Position numbers and translations under genes: made by a program. Below the pieces are notes generated by a model that did no database searches, had not been told where the DNA came from, and saw only the letters and a list, made by a program, of their open reading frames with translations. Of a stretch of 64,000 nucleotides of DNA, positions 7,459 through 15,983 are shown piece by piece. Source of the stretch: Alterinioella nitratireducens (GTDB taxonomy: Bacteria > Pseudomonadota > Alphaproteobacteria > Rhodobacterales > Rhodobacteraceae); contig NZ_JABJVX010000008.1 of NCBI RefSeq assembly GCF_013155465.1, forward strand, positions 62,001 to 126,000, read 5' to 3'. How positions within the stretch are numbered: the stretch's first letter is position 1; each line of letters opens with the position of its first letter.

Positions 7459-8931
7459 ATGAGGGACAGATTTATCAACCTGCGCAAGCCGCGGGCCGCA
7501 ACCAGTCATGCCGATCTAATGGAATCGCCGACGGCCGTCTTGGTCGTGCTGGCGGCCTCCGCGATCGTATGTGCTACAATTCTCATCCTGCTGGTGACCC
7601 GCCTCGCCCCGGTGGCGCGGATCGAACCGGTCGAGGACAGGCCAATTGAGATCCGCATCGCGGATATCGGGCTAGGCACCGTGGCGATCCCGCCCGCCGC
7701 ATCCGGCGCGCCGACCACGGGCTTCGACGCGCCCGCCCGTCTGGAACTGGCCGCGCTGCCGCCGATGGAAGCTGAAAGCGACTATGTCATGCCGGCCCCC
7801 AATACCTGGGTCGAACCCGAGCCCACGATCATCTCCGGTCGCCCGCCGGTCGAGGCACAGCCGCGCCCCGATCATATCGAACATCTTGCCGCGTCGATCC
7901 GCAACCTGACCAACCCCGCAAACGTGCTGGCCGCGCGTCCGGCGCAGCGCCCGAGCGTGGCAGAGGCACCCGAGGGCGGCATCGTGCTGACCAGCAGCCT
8001 GCGCCCGACCCTGCGCCCCGCCAATCTTGAGGTCGCGCCGACCCTGGCCGTGGCCGTGGCCTCCACGCCGGACGTTCCGGTAACACTGGCAACAGCCACG
8101 CCCGAGGTCTCGACCGCACCCGCCTTCGACCGAAACGCGAATGCCTGCTCCACCCGCCTGTCGCGCGCCATTCCGCGCCGTCCGGGCAGCGCGTCAGACG
8201 GCACCCCCTTCATCCAGACGCTTGCCTCGGCCTCCGGCACGACCCGCGACGCGGCCATCGCCCGCGAAGTCCTGCGCGGCAACGTGCCCGACTTCCTGCG
8301 CGACCTGGCCCCGGTCAGCTTTACCGGCGTCCTGCCCAATGGCCGCAGCGCCCAGATCACCATCTGCGTGACGCCCGATTACCTGGCCGTCGGCAGCGAC
8401 CGCGACTTCGTGCGCGTGCCGCTTGGCCTGTCTGCCGCCGGTCAGATCGCGGAAGCCTTCGACATGATGCTGCCGACCACCCGCATGGTCGACGCGATCT
8501 ATGCCCAGGCCGATCTGCGCCTGTCGCCCTCGCCGATGGACCCGACCAGCCAGATGGCCTCGACCAACTATTTCCTGCGCCACAACGCCACCGTGGAAGC
8601 CCAGCGCGCCAATGCCGGCGGCCGCCTCGGGATGCTGGTTTCGGGCCAGAAGAAGGATCTGGTCTTGACCAACCGCCTGGCCCGCGCCCCCGGCCGCGTC
8701 GCGATCTATGGCTGGCACCGCCCCGGCGGCAACCCGATCCAGCCGCTTTCGACGGTGCACGGGGCCGCCTATGCCGATTACAGCCATGGCATCCGCCTGG
8801 TCAGCCGCACCGCCTTCGTCAACGGCCAAGCGGTCGATCTTGAGGATCTGCTGATGGACGGCACCTATGCCGGGCTCTTGAACACCGACGGCCCGATCGG
8901 TCGCCCCGCGATCCAGTTGGCCTCGCGCTGA
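7459..8931 (+). CDS. Unrecognised membrane-anchored protein with conserved-looking C-terminal domain
   Basis: A 490-residue protein I cannot name. Residues 24-47 form a single transmembrane helix near the N-terminus. Residues 50-245 are proline- and alanine-rich with little predicted structure, like a periplasmic spacer. Residues 250-490 look folded and enzyme-like, with the block VHGAAYADYSHGIRLVSRTAF near residue 433 (acidic, Tyr and His residues in a row) and an earlier YGWHRPGG. The gene follows the DprE-like operon after 125 bases and ends in a clear terminator at 8991-9027, so it may be a separate transcript. No good ribosome-binding site is visible; ATG 7519 is an alternative start. 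Confidence 0.72.
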   Translation: MRDRFINLRKPRAATSHADLMESPTAVLVVLAASAIVCATILILLVTRLAPVARIEPVEDRPIEIRIADIGLGTVAIPPAASGAPTTGFDAPARLELAALPPMEAESDYVMPAPNTWVEPEPTIISGRPPVEAQPRPDHIEHLAASIRNLTNPANVLAARPAQRPSVAEAPEGGIVLTSSLRPTLRPANLEVAPTLAVAVASTPDVPVTLATATPEVSTAPAFDRNANACSTRLSRAIPRRPGSASDGTPFIQTLASASGTTRDAAIAREVLRGNVPDFLRDLAPVSFTGVLPNGRSAQITICVTPDYLAVGSDRDFVRVPLGLSAAGQIAEAFDMMLPTTRMVDAIYAQADLRLSPSPMDPTSQMASTNYFLRHNATVEAQRANAGGRLGMLVSGQKKDLVLTNRLARAPGRVAIYGWHRPGGNPIQPLSTVHGAAYADYSHGIRLVSRTAFVNGQAVDLEDLLMDGTYAGLLNTDGPIGRPAIQLASR

Positions 8932-8978
8932 CACCGACCTGAGCGCTGACACCGACCTGAGCGCTGACACCGACCTGA
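8925..8978. repeat. Three perfect tandem copies of an 18-bp unit across a stop codon
   Basis: The unit GCGCTGACACCGACCTGA occurs three times without mismatch at 8925-8942, 8943-8960 and 8961-8978. The first copy contains the stop codon of the preceding gene, and because the unit is a multiple of three each copy puts another TGA in the same frame. It looks like recent slippage or duplication of the gene end. Confidence 0.95.
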
Positions 8979-8990
8979 CCGGAACAAGAG

Positions 8991-9027
8991 AACGCCCCCG
9001 ACCTTACTCAGGCGGGGGCGTTTTTTT
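8991..9027 (+). terminator. Rho-independent terminator
   Basis: AACGCCCCCG (8991-9000) pairs perfectly with CGGGGGCGTT (9013-9022) around a 12-base loop, and seven T residues (9021-9027) follow. It is correctly placed 60 bases after the stop at 8931. Confidence 0.93.
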
Positions 9028-9038
9028 GTCGGGGCCGG

Positions 9039-9080
9039 GCGATTTCCAAATCGCTCGGGAGGGTTTTCAAAAACCCTCCC
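9039..9080. terminator. Two adjacent hairpins at the end of the convergent gene
   Basis: GCGATTT/AAATCGC (9039-9045, 9048-9054) and GGGAGGGTTTT/AAAACCCTCCC (9057-9067, 9070-9080) lie two bases apart, just after the stop of the minus-strand gene ending at 9089. Each stem is perfect with a very small loop. A terminator role for the minus gene is likely; the pair resembles the double palindrome at 50265-50311 in layout but not sequence. Confidence 0.6.
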
Positions 9081-9088
9081 CCCCCGCC

Positions 9089-10081
9089 TCAGTTCACATC
9101 GCGGAAACAGCGAAAGCCCAGGTGATAGTTGCGATGGCTCGCCGGCGACATAACCCGGCTGCCATGCCAGAACGGCGCCCGCCAGCGCGCCCAATGCTCA
9201 TGCGCACGCACCGTGTCCCAGATGAACCAGCTGCCCTTCATCTCGGTCACGCCAAGCGTGGTCGAGCCCCGGCTGGCCATCTGGCTTTCATTGAGCGGCA
9301 GGTTCATATGCTCGGCCACGTTGCCGTCGATGTCATAGACGCCAAGCGGGCTTTGGCATTGCGGGAACGAGCCCGCAGGATAGGTGTTCGACCCGCAGCC
9401 GGTGAAGCTGCCGCCATTGCAGCCTGGCGTTTTTCGGCTGCCCGTCGCGCAGACGCCGGCGCGCCACTGGCCGATGGAATACTGGTTGCGGGTATTGGCC
9501 CATTGCTGGTTGTGCCAGGCGCGCATTCCCTGCGGGTTGCCGATGTCGAACCGGTAATCGGGCTCCAACAACGCCCCCGCCGCCGCGCCTTCCCATTCAT
9601 GCGCGTCCCCCATGCGTCCGCCCTCGGCGGCGCAGAGCTGATGCGCCTCGTTGGCGCGCACCCAGACCACGGGGTAGACCATCGGGATATTGGGATATTC
9701 GAACATGTCCACGCAGGTGGTGGCATCCTCGGGGCTCTCGGTTGCCGGATCATAGAGCGGCACCATGTAAGGACCGCCGCAGATCCGCTCGAACCGTGCG
9801 TTGCGGTAGCTGGCCTGCACCTGAGCCACGGACCCGCCAAGCCGCGCCGCCGCCTCCTCGGGTGTCATCGGATGGCGTGTCACCGCCGGATTGCCCTGCC
9901 CGATATAGGAGGAGCCCTCGAAGATGCGGCGGATGCGCTGGATCTCGGCATTCGAGACGCCGCGCACATCACGCATCTGCTGGAACATCTCCTCGTTCAA
10001 CTCGGCGAGCGATTGCGCCCCCGCCCCGGCGCCCATGACGCCGCTCAGGATGGTCACGAACACTAGGGTGAGATATCGCAT
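9089..10081 (-). CDS. Secreted SUMF1/formylglycine-generating-enzyme-fold protein
   Basis: A 330-residue protein with a signal peptide (about residues 1-22, MRYLTLVFVTILSGVMGAGA then GAQ). From about residue 110 it has the FGE-sulfatase fold signature: CVDMFEYPN near the start, PVVWVRANEAHQLCAAEGGR, the conserved GVYDIDGNVAEHM (usually GNVWEW), and the C-terminal LGFRCFRDV (usually GFRCAR). Cysteines are numerous and fit periplasmic disulfides. The fold is used by formylglycine-generating enzymes, but also by many non-enzymatic or differently acting proteins, so an enzymatic role is unproven. It lies 23 bases downstream of the next gene on the same strand, and the two probably form an operon. 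Confidence 0.85.
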   Translation of the reverse strand: MRYLTLVFVTILSGVMGAGAGAQSLAELNEEMFQQMRDVRGVSNAEIQRIRRIFEGSSYIGQGNPAVTRHPMTPEEAAARLGGSVAQVQASYRNARFERICGGPYMVPLYDPATESPEDATTCVDMFEYPNIPMVYPVVWVRANEAHQLCAAEGGRMGDAHEWEGAAAGALLEPDYRFDIGNPQGMRAWHNQQWANTRNQYSIGQWRAGVCATGSRKTPGCNGGSFTGCGSNTYPAGSFPQCQSPLGVYDIDGNVAEHMNLPLNESQMASRGSTTLGVTEMKGSWFIWDTVRAHEHWARWRAPFWHGSRVMSPASHRNYHLGFRCFRDVN

Positions 10082-10104
10082 GGGGACAGTCCTTTATCTG
10101 ATGG

Positions 10105-11865
10105 TTACTCGCGGCGCAGAAGGTAGAAGAAGTCGCGATTGTCGGCGAAGCCCACGAAACGCGGAATCGCGCCGCGGCGGGAGTTCTGATCGACATTGGC
10201 CATGCCCGAGACCAGGTGTTCGGCCTCGATCCAGTCATCGTCGTCGATCTGGGGGTAGAGCGCCATATAGGTGTGCTCCTGGCTGTTCATGTCCATCAGC
10301 ATGGCGTAGTCGCAGCCATAGGCCTGGAAGGTCCGCGCCATGCCCGAGGGCGTCGCGGTCGAGAAATAGGCGTAGAGCAGGAATTGCCGCCCATCGACCT
10401 CGCGCAGGCACGATCCGGCGCGTAGGGTGCGTAGCTGCGCATCGGCAGACCCCGACCAGTTGCCGCCACCCCAGGAGGTGACCAGATCGCCCGGCACACC
10501 CTCGCCCGTTTCGGGATCGGGATTGATCAGCGCCACGCCATTCTGGCGGGCAAAGCGAAGCCGCGGCAGCAGTTCGTTCATCTCCTCGGTCCAGGTGGTC
10601 ATGCCAAAGGTGCCGTCATCCAGCACGTAGATCGTCGCCAGTCCCGGCCAGAGACGGCTGAGCAGCGTACCATTGACCAGGAACCCGTAATGGTGGCCGT
10701 TATTGTAGGTTGCCATCGGACCAAAGCGCCAGGCCCCGTGATCGCGCTTGTAGCCACCGGTGAAGGTTGCGGCGACCCGGTCCAGAAGGGCGGGGCTGAG
10801 CATCCCGTTCATCACAAGGGGCGCGGGGCTGTTGAACCCGTCGGGCCCCGGGATGGACCAGTCGCGCCCGGCCCCCGAAGGCCGCGAGGACCAGCCGAAG
10901 GAGGGGTGATCGGTGCCAAGCTCATATCCCAGTTCAAACTGCGACATGTCGAAGGCCACGAGGTAGACATTGGCGTTGCGCTCGACCCCGTCCAGCCAGT
11001 TGGTCTCGCCCGAGCGGTTCAGGATCTCGTCGCTGATCATTCCCGGCTGCATGACGCTGGAATAGATCCCCGGCGCATCCTCGACCGCGTACCAGCTGCC
11101 CGCCTCCATGCCGCCCTCGGCACCGACCAGGTCGAAACCTGGGCTGGCATTCATCACCGGGAACCGCGACAGGTCGGCCTGGCCAAGCGCCTCGACCACG
11201 GCACCGGCATCGGCCTCCTCGATCTCGTCGCTATCTTCGAGGAAGGCATCCTCGTAGAAGGTGCCCTTGATCAGGTTGACAATGGAATCGCCGAAAATGA
11301 CGTTGTCGCGCAGGAATTCCGCAATCGCCTCGCGGTTGGTGCGCGACCCCGACACGCGATTGCGAAGGTAGAGCCGCCCGTCGCAGAGCGGCGCATAAGG
11401 CAGGCCGGTATCGCCCGCCTCCTCCAACTCGGGGCTGCGGCCCGCCCATGGCGCGCATTCCTCGGCGTCGTCATCGCCCTCGATCAGGATGAAGGGATCG
11501 TCGCCATCCCCGCCAAGCGAGATATGCCAGACCTCCGGATCGGTGTTCTCAAGGTGATAAAAGGACGGACGTCGGGCGTCCGCCTCCTCGACCCGCAGCA
11601 CGAACCAGGTGTTGATGACCGGGTTGGTCGAGATAAGCTGCACCTGCAATCCATCCTCGCCGGTCACCGTCTGTTCGGCCCGGAACGGGTTCATCGCGAA
11701 GATCGAGCCGGGAGCATCGGTCAGGAACTCGGCCATCTGTTCGGCCAGAACTTCTTCACTCGGTGGCTCGATCCCGGTGGCAAGGGCCGGGGCGGCCAAG
11801 GTCAGGGCAAGGGTGCAGGTCAGTCCGGTCAATCGGGCGGGCAATGGCGATTTGGGCAAATCCAA
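10105..11865 (-). CDS. Large secreted protein with divergent phosphodiester-glycosidase-like C-terminus
   Basis: A 586-residue protein with a signal peptide (hydrophobic core LTCTLALTLAAPALA, residues about 15-29). The N-terminal half is acidic and unrecognised. From about residue 345 the order VMNGMLSPALL, ATIYVLDDGTFGMTTW, LRFARQNGVALI, GGGNWSGSADAQL, YAYFSTATPSGMARTFQAYG and CDYAMLMDMN follows the order of blocks in phosphodiester glycosidase (NAGPA-type) domains, with MDMN where those carry LDGGGS. The resemblance is from memory and remote. It is the upstream member of a probable two-gene operon with the SUMF1-fold protein, so both may act on the same envelope substrate. Confidence 0.7.
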   Translation of the reverse strand: MDLPKSPLPARLTGLTCTLALTLAAPALATGIEPPSEEVLAEQMAEFLTDAPGSIFAMNPFRAEQTVTGEDGLQVQLISTNPVINTWFVLRVEEADARRPSFYHLENTDPEVWHISLGGDGDDPFILIEGDDDAEECAPWAGRSPELEEAGDTGLPYAPLCDGRLYLRNRVSGSRTNREAIAEFLRDNVIFGDSIVNLIKGTFYEDAFLEDSDEIEEADAGAVVEALGQADLSRFPVMNASPGFDLVGAEGGMEAGSWYAVEDAPGIYSSVMQPGMISDEILNRSGETNWLDGVERNANVYLVAFDMSQFELGYELGTDHPSFGWSSRPSGAGRDWSIPGPDGFNSPAPLVMNGMLSPALLDRVAATFTGGYKRDHGAWRFGPMATYNNGHHYGFLVNGTLLSRLWPGLATIYVLDDGTFGMTTWTEEMNELLPRLRFARQNGVALINPDPETGEGVPGDLVTSWGGGNWSGSADAQLRTLRAGSCLREVDGRQFLLYAYFSTATPSGMARTFQAYGCDYAMLMDMNSQEHTYMALYPQIDDDDWIEAEHLVSGMANVDQNSRRGAIPRFVGFADNRDFFYLLRRE

Positions 11866-12018
11866 CTCCAGAAAATATCGTCATGGGGGCGCGGGAGCCC
11901 TGAAAATCGGCTCCGCGCCAGGGGCGTCACGAAATTATGCTGCAACAAATCGGGCATTCGCGCAATGCTGGGAACACCCACCCCTGTGGCGAAACGATCA
12001 CAATTCACCGGGTCCGCG

Positions 12019-13050
12019 TCAGGTGACGTGCCCGCGCTGATCGGATCGGCCCATCGAGGCCAGCAGGCCCTCCGCCTCCTGCACCTGCGTGAAATCGGCC
12101 TTGCTGCCCATACCGCGCCAGCCGCAGGCCACCAGCGATTGCGCCACCGCGCCGCCAAGCGTGTCGCCCGGCCCGGTGACAATGAAGAGGTCGGGGGCAA
12201 ATTCCCGCGCCGCCATGCGGATCGCGGCGGTGAAATCGTAGGCTTCCGTCACCTGGTGGCCAAAAGTGTAGTCATGCAGCCGCGCAGGGTCGCTTGCACC
12301 GGGCCACCAGATATGGCCGCGCCCGTCGATCAGGGGCTTTGCGGGCTGGTGGAAGATGGACCGCGCCAGCGTGTCACGGCCAAGGGCGGCGACAGGCGCC
12401 TGAAGCCGCGTGTGAAACGCCGCGTGATTGGGCAGGCGCATCGGAAAGCGGTCATTCACGCGCGGCACGGCCGCCTCGAAGGCCGCCAGCCCCGCCTCAT
12501 CGCCCGCCAGAACCAGCATTCCGCCCAGGTCGATCGACAGCGCCAGCGCCTGCCCCTCCCGCGCACCGATCTCTTCCACCTGCGCCAGAAGATCAGCCTT
12601 GCGCGCCGCCTCCGGCACCCAGTCCACGCCCATCCAGGGATAGACCAGTTGCCCGCCGATCAGCTGCGCCTGCATCAACCCGCCCATGGTGTTGACGATG
12701 CGAAACCCGTCCTCGGGCGTGACCGCGCCGCCTGCGGCCAGGGCCAGATACCAGCCCATGGAATTGCCGGTGACGGCGACAATCTCGATGTCATCGGCCA
12801 GCGCCGTGGCATCGGCCAGCGCGCAGGCGGCAATGAGGGGCGAGGCAACGTCGCCGCGTGAATACCTGGACAGGCTGAATTTCTCCGCCCCGTCGAGGGT
12901 CGAGACCGGCACTTCGCCCGCCGCTTCGCGGATGGCATCGAAGCGCGCGATCAGGTCGACGCGATCCGCATGGTGGCGTTTCAGATAGCCAAGCTCGCCT
13001 GCATTATAGGTGCCGCGACCGGGCAGGATGAGAACCGCGCGCCTTGTCAT
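12019..13050 (-). CDS. ACP S-malonyltransferase-like acyltransferase
   Basis: A 343-residue FabD/acyltransferase-like protein. The nucleophile elbow is VTGNSMGWYLALAAGG, a GxSxG motif with Asn where most malonyltransferases have His. The segments LPNHAAFHTRLQAPV (equivalent to the catalytic-His region) and VTGPGDTLGGAVAQSL near the C-terminus fit the family. Its start ATG overlaps the stop of the fused E1 dehydrogenase gene (ATGA, 13047-13050), so the two are translationally coupled. No acyl carrier protein or fatty acid gene is nearby, which argues against the housekeeping FabD and for an acyl-transfer step tied to the dehydrogenase. The longer open frame upstream is an overlap artefact. Confidence 0.82.
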   Translation of the reverse strand: MTRRAVLILPGRGTYNAGELGYLKRHHADRVDLIARFDAIREAAGEVPVSTLDGAEKFSLSRYSRGDVASPLIAACALADATALADDIEIVAVTGNSMGWYLALAAGGAVTPEDGFRIVNTMGGLMQAQLIGGQLVYPWMGVDWVPEAARKADLLAQVEEIGAREGQALALSIDLGGMLVLAGDEAGLAAFEAAVPRVNDRFPMRLPNHAAFHTRLQAPVAALGRDTLARSIFHQPAKPLIDGRGHIWWPGASDPARLHDYTFGHQVTEAYDFTAAIRMAAREFAPDLFIVTGPGDTLGGAVAQSLVACGWRGMGSKADFTQVQEAEGLLASMGRSDQRGHVT

Positions 13051-15236
13051 GACCTGCCCTCCACCAGGGCCTTCGCCGCCGCGATGATCCCCTCCTTCGA
13101 CGGCAGGGTCGCGCCATAGGCCGGGCCGGTGGCGATGAAGCTGTCCTCGGCGGTGACACGCGCGAAACTGGGCACTCCCGCCTCGTGGAAATGCCCCATC
13201 AGCGCCTCGGCCTGCCCGCCGGTAAAGCGGCATTCATCGACGATGAGGACATGCGCGCAGTCGCGGACCGCCTGCAAGATCGCCTCAACCGGCAGCGGGG
13301 CCAGCCAGCGGATGTCGATGATCCGTGTGCGCGTTCCGGCCTGCGCCAGCGCCGTTTCGGCCTGCCGGGACAGGTAATGCCCGTTGCCATAGGTGACGAT
13401 GGCCAGGTCTTCCCCGTCGCCATGCTGGCCGATCTCGCCCATCGCGATCCGCTCATCCGGCGCGGGATAGGGCGTCATCCAGCCGCCATCGCCCGCCTCA
13501 TCCAAATCGCGCATCGGGTAGAGCGCGATGGGTTCGACACACACCACCACGCGGTTTTCCTCGCGCGCCAGACGCACGCATTCGCGCAGCATCCTTGCCC
13601 CATCCGCCCCGGTCGAGGGGCAGGCGATCACGAGCCCCGGAATGTCGCGCAGCACGGCGAGGCTGTTGTCATTGTGGAAATGCCCGCCGAACCCCTTCTG
13701 ATAGCCGAGCCCCGCAATGCGCAGCACCATCGGGTTGGTGAACTGGCCACGGCTGAAGAAGGGCAGCGTGGCCGCCTCGCCACGCAACTGATCCTCGGCA
13801 TTGTGCAGATAGGCCAGGAACTGGATCTCGGGGATAGGGACGAAGCCGTTGCCGGCAAGACCGATGGCGAGGCCCAGGATGCTCTGTTCGTCCAGCAGCG
13901 TGTCGATCACCCGGTCGCGGCCAAAGCGCGATTGCAGCTTTTGCGTGACGCCATAGACGCCGCCCTTCAGCCCGACATCCTCCCCCATGAGAATGATCTC
14001 GCCATTCTCCAGCATCAGGTCGGTCAGCGCCATGTTGAGGCATTTCGACAGGGTTTGCGGGGCGTCCATCGCCTTCATGTCGCTGCCGAACCGCGCCGCG
14101 CGGGCCTCGGGTGAGGGGCCATTCGTGGGCGCGCAACTCCGTTTCGGGGGGAGGATCGTGGCCATCACGTCGGCGGCGGTCTTCAGGCGCGGGCGCTGGA
14201 TGACCTCGGCGGCGACTTGTGTGACGCGGGCGCAGGTCTCCTGGTAGATCGCCAGCGCGTCCTCGGGGGCCAGCGCCCCCTCCTCCGCCAGCAATCGCGC
14301 GGAGTGCAACAGCGGGTCGTTGGCCTCGTCCCGTTCCACCTCCTCGCGCGGCAGGTAGGAGGTCGCCACATCCGCCCCGGCATGGCCGTAGAGCCGCACG
14401 GTGCGCAGATGCAGGAAGGCGGGCTTGCGGTGGCGGCGGGTGTACTCGGCGGCCTCGCGCGCGGCGCGGAATGTGTCGAACATGTCCAGCCCGTCGGCCT
14501 TGAAATAGCGGATACCGGGGCGGTGGCGCATTGAGTTCTCGATCCAGCCCTTGGGCGTCCTGGTCGAGATGCCGATGCCATTGTCCTCGCAAATGAACAT
14601 GAGCGGCAGGGGCGTGCCTTGAACGGCGGTCCAGCCCGCCGCGTTGATCGCGCCTTGCGCGGTCGAATGGTTAGCCGAGGCGTCGCCGAAGGAACAGACC
14701 GCGATGGCGTCCTTTTCATACAACCTATGCTCCGGCCTATGCCGCCGCGCCAGCCCGATGGCATAGGCCGCTCCCACGGCCTTGGGCAGGTGGCTGGCGA
14801 TGGTCGAGGTCTGCGGCGGGATCATCAGGGCGCGGCTGCCAAGCACCTTGTGCCGCCCGCCCGAAATGGGATCCTCCGCCGAACAGGCGAAGCTCAGCAA
14901 CATGTCCCAGGTGATGTTGACCCCCGGCACCTGCCCCGCCCGCGCGATCTGGAACGCCGCATCGCGGTAATGCAGGAAGGCCGGATCGGTCGGGCGCAGG
15001 GCAGCGGCGACGGCGGCCATGCCTTCATGCCCCGACGAGCCGATTGTATAGAAGCCCTGCCCCGCCTTCTGCATCGCGCGGCTTTCCCGGTCCAGCGCGC
15101 GGCTGAGGCATTGCGCGCGGAAAAGCGCCACGCCCTCGATCCCCGTGAGCGGCGGAACCGGCGCGCGGCCCGATGGAAAATCCCCGGCGGGCAGGCGCGT
15201 CGTCAGGTTTTCATGAACAATCTCGACCCGGTCCAT
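13047..15236 (-). CDS. Fused alpha-beta 2-oxoacid dehydrogenase E1 component (thiamine diphosphate)
   Basis: A 729-residue fusion of E1-alpha and E1-beta. Residues 1-390 carry the thiamine-diphosphate motif starting CSFGDASANHSTAQGA and ending EDNGIGIS (GDG-x-N type, here GDA). Residues 420-729 are the beta part: ILMGEDVGLKGGVYGVT, TLLDEQSILGLAIGLA, EIQFLAYLHNAEDQL and HVLIVDECRFTGGQAEAL. It resembles branched-chain or tungsten-free acetoin/2-oxoadipate-type E1 enzymes; the substrate cannot be read from sequence. No E2 or E3 gene is present, so the lipoyl partner must be elsewhere. ATG 15236 is chosen because residues upstream in the open frame match nothing. It is divergent from an Lrp-type regulator, its likely controller. 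Confidence 0.88.
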   Translation of the reverse strand: MDRVEIVHENLTTRLPAGDFPSGRAPVPPLTGIEGVALFRAQCLSRALDRESRAMQKAGQGFYTIGSSGHEGMAAVAAALRPTDPAFLHYRDAAFQIARAGQVPGVNITWDMLLSFACSAEDPISGGRHKVLGSRALMIPPQTSTIASHLPKAVGAAYAIGLARRHRPEHRLYEKDAIAVCSFGDASANHSTAQGAINAAGWTAVQGTPLPLMFICEDNGIGISTRTPKGWIENSMRHRPGIRYFKADGLDMFDTFRAAREAAEYTRRHRKPAFLHLRTVRLYGHAGADVATSYLPREEVERDEANDPLLHSARLLAEEGALAPEDALAIYQETCARVTQVAAEVIQRPRLKTAADVMATILPPKRSCAPTNGPSPEARAARFGSDMKAMDAPQTLSKCLNMALTDLMLENGEIILMGEDVGLKGGVYGVTQKLQSRFGRDRVIDTLLDEQSILGLAIGLAGNGFVPIPEIQFLAYLHNAEDQLRGEAATLPFFSRGQFTNPMVLRIAGLGYQKGFGGHFHNDNSLAVLRDIPGLVIACPSTGADGARMLRECVRLAREENRVVVCVEPIALYPMRDLDEAGDGGWMTPYPAPDERIAMGEIGQHGDGEDLAIVTYGNGHYLSRQAETALAQAGTRTRIIDIRWLAPLPVEAILQAVRDCAHVLIVDECRFTGGQAEALMGHFHEAGVPSFARVTAEDSFIATGPAYGATLPSKEGIIAAAKALVEGRS

Positions 15237-15318
15237 CGGAGGCCCCCGTTTGATCCGGGCCACATCTTGCGGTTTGACCGTGGATTGTCCAGTGCCGCCA
15301 CGGCACAGCCATCGCCCC

Positions 15319-15324
15319 TTGACA
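15319..15324 (+). promoter_or_regulatory. Candidate -35 element of the Lrp/AsnC gene
   Basis: TTGACA, a perfect housekeeping -35 hexamer, lies 55 bases before the regulator start in the 143-base divergent interval. The -10 is poor (CGAAAT at 17 bases spacing), as often happens with activator-dependent promoters. Confidence 0.4.
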
Positions 15325-15379
15325 GAATGGCAGAAAACCCGCGAAATCCGGCGAACTTCCGAAAAAGGCAGCAAATTGC

Positions 15380-15874
15380 ATGCGCGACACGTTGGACAGA
15401 CGCATCATCCGGGAATTGCAGCGCAACGCGCGGGCCTCGACCTCGACCATCGCGGCGCGGCTGGAGGTGGCGCGCTCGACCGTGCATGAACGCATCGCGC
15501 GGATGGAGAAGGACGGCACGATCTCGGGCTACTCGGTCATCCTCAGCCGCACACCGGGCGAGGAAACCGTGCAAATCCTGATGTTCCTGGAAATCCGGCA
15601 GCAAGACACGCGCAAGATCCTGCAACGCCTTTCCGGCTATCCCGAGATCCAGGCCTGCTATTCGATCAATGGCGAATACGACCTGTTCCTGTCGGCCGAG
15701 GCCCCCCGGATCGAGGATCTCGACATTCTGGTCGATGAGATCGGCGAAATACCGGGGGTGACGCGGACCAACACCTCGGTCGTCTTCGGGCGCAAGTTCG
15801 ACCGCAGGCAAGAGGATACGGCGGAGCGGATCGAACGCCAGATTCGCAACCTGGCGGACGCAAATACCCCCTGA
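15380..15874 (+). CDS. Lrp/AsnC family transcriptional regulator
   Basis: A 164-residue protein with an N-terminal winged helix-turn-helix (LDRRIIRELQRNARASTSTI, then VARSTVHERIARMEKDGTI) and a C-terminal RAM ligand-binding domain (ACYSINGEYDLFLSAEA, IGEIPGVTRTNTSVVF). Such proteins bind DNA as octamers or dimers and sense amino acids. It lies between the divergent fused E1 gene and the co-directional lysine-dehydrogenase-like gene 110 bases downstream, so lysine or a lysine breakdown product is the obvious candidate ligand; this is inference from position. Confidence 0.92.
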   Translation: MRDTLDRRIIRELQRNARASTSTIAARLEVARSTVHERIARMEKDGTISGYSVILSRTPGEETVQILMFLEIRQQDTRKILQRLSGYPEIQACYSINGEYDLFLSAEAPRIEDLDILVDEIGEIPGVTRTNTSVVFGRKFDRRQEDTAERIERQIRNLADANTP

Positions 15875-15983
15875 TCCGGCAAAATGCCTGAAATCGCGCG
15901 GGTTCCGGCCCATTGGCAGGCGACAGACCGGCCCAACCTTCGGCACTCTTCCAGGCAAAACCGCCATTGAGGAGTAGCGCGCA

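Noticed and set aside
8925-8978. CRISPR array
   Set aside because: The repeats are 18 bp with no spacers, and there are no cas genes.
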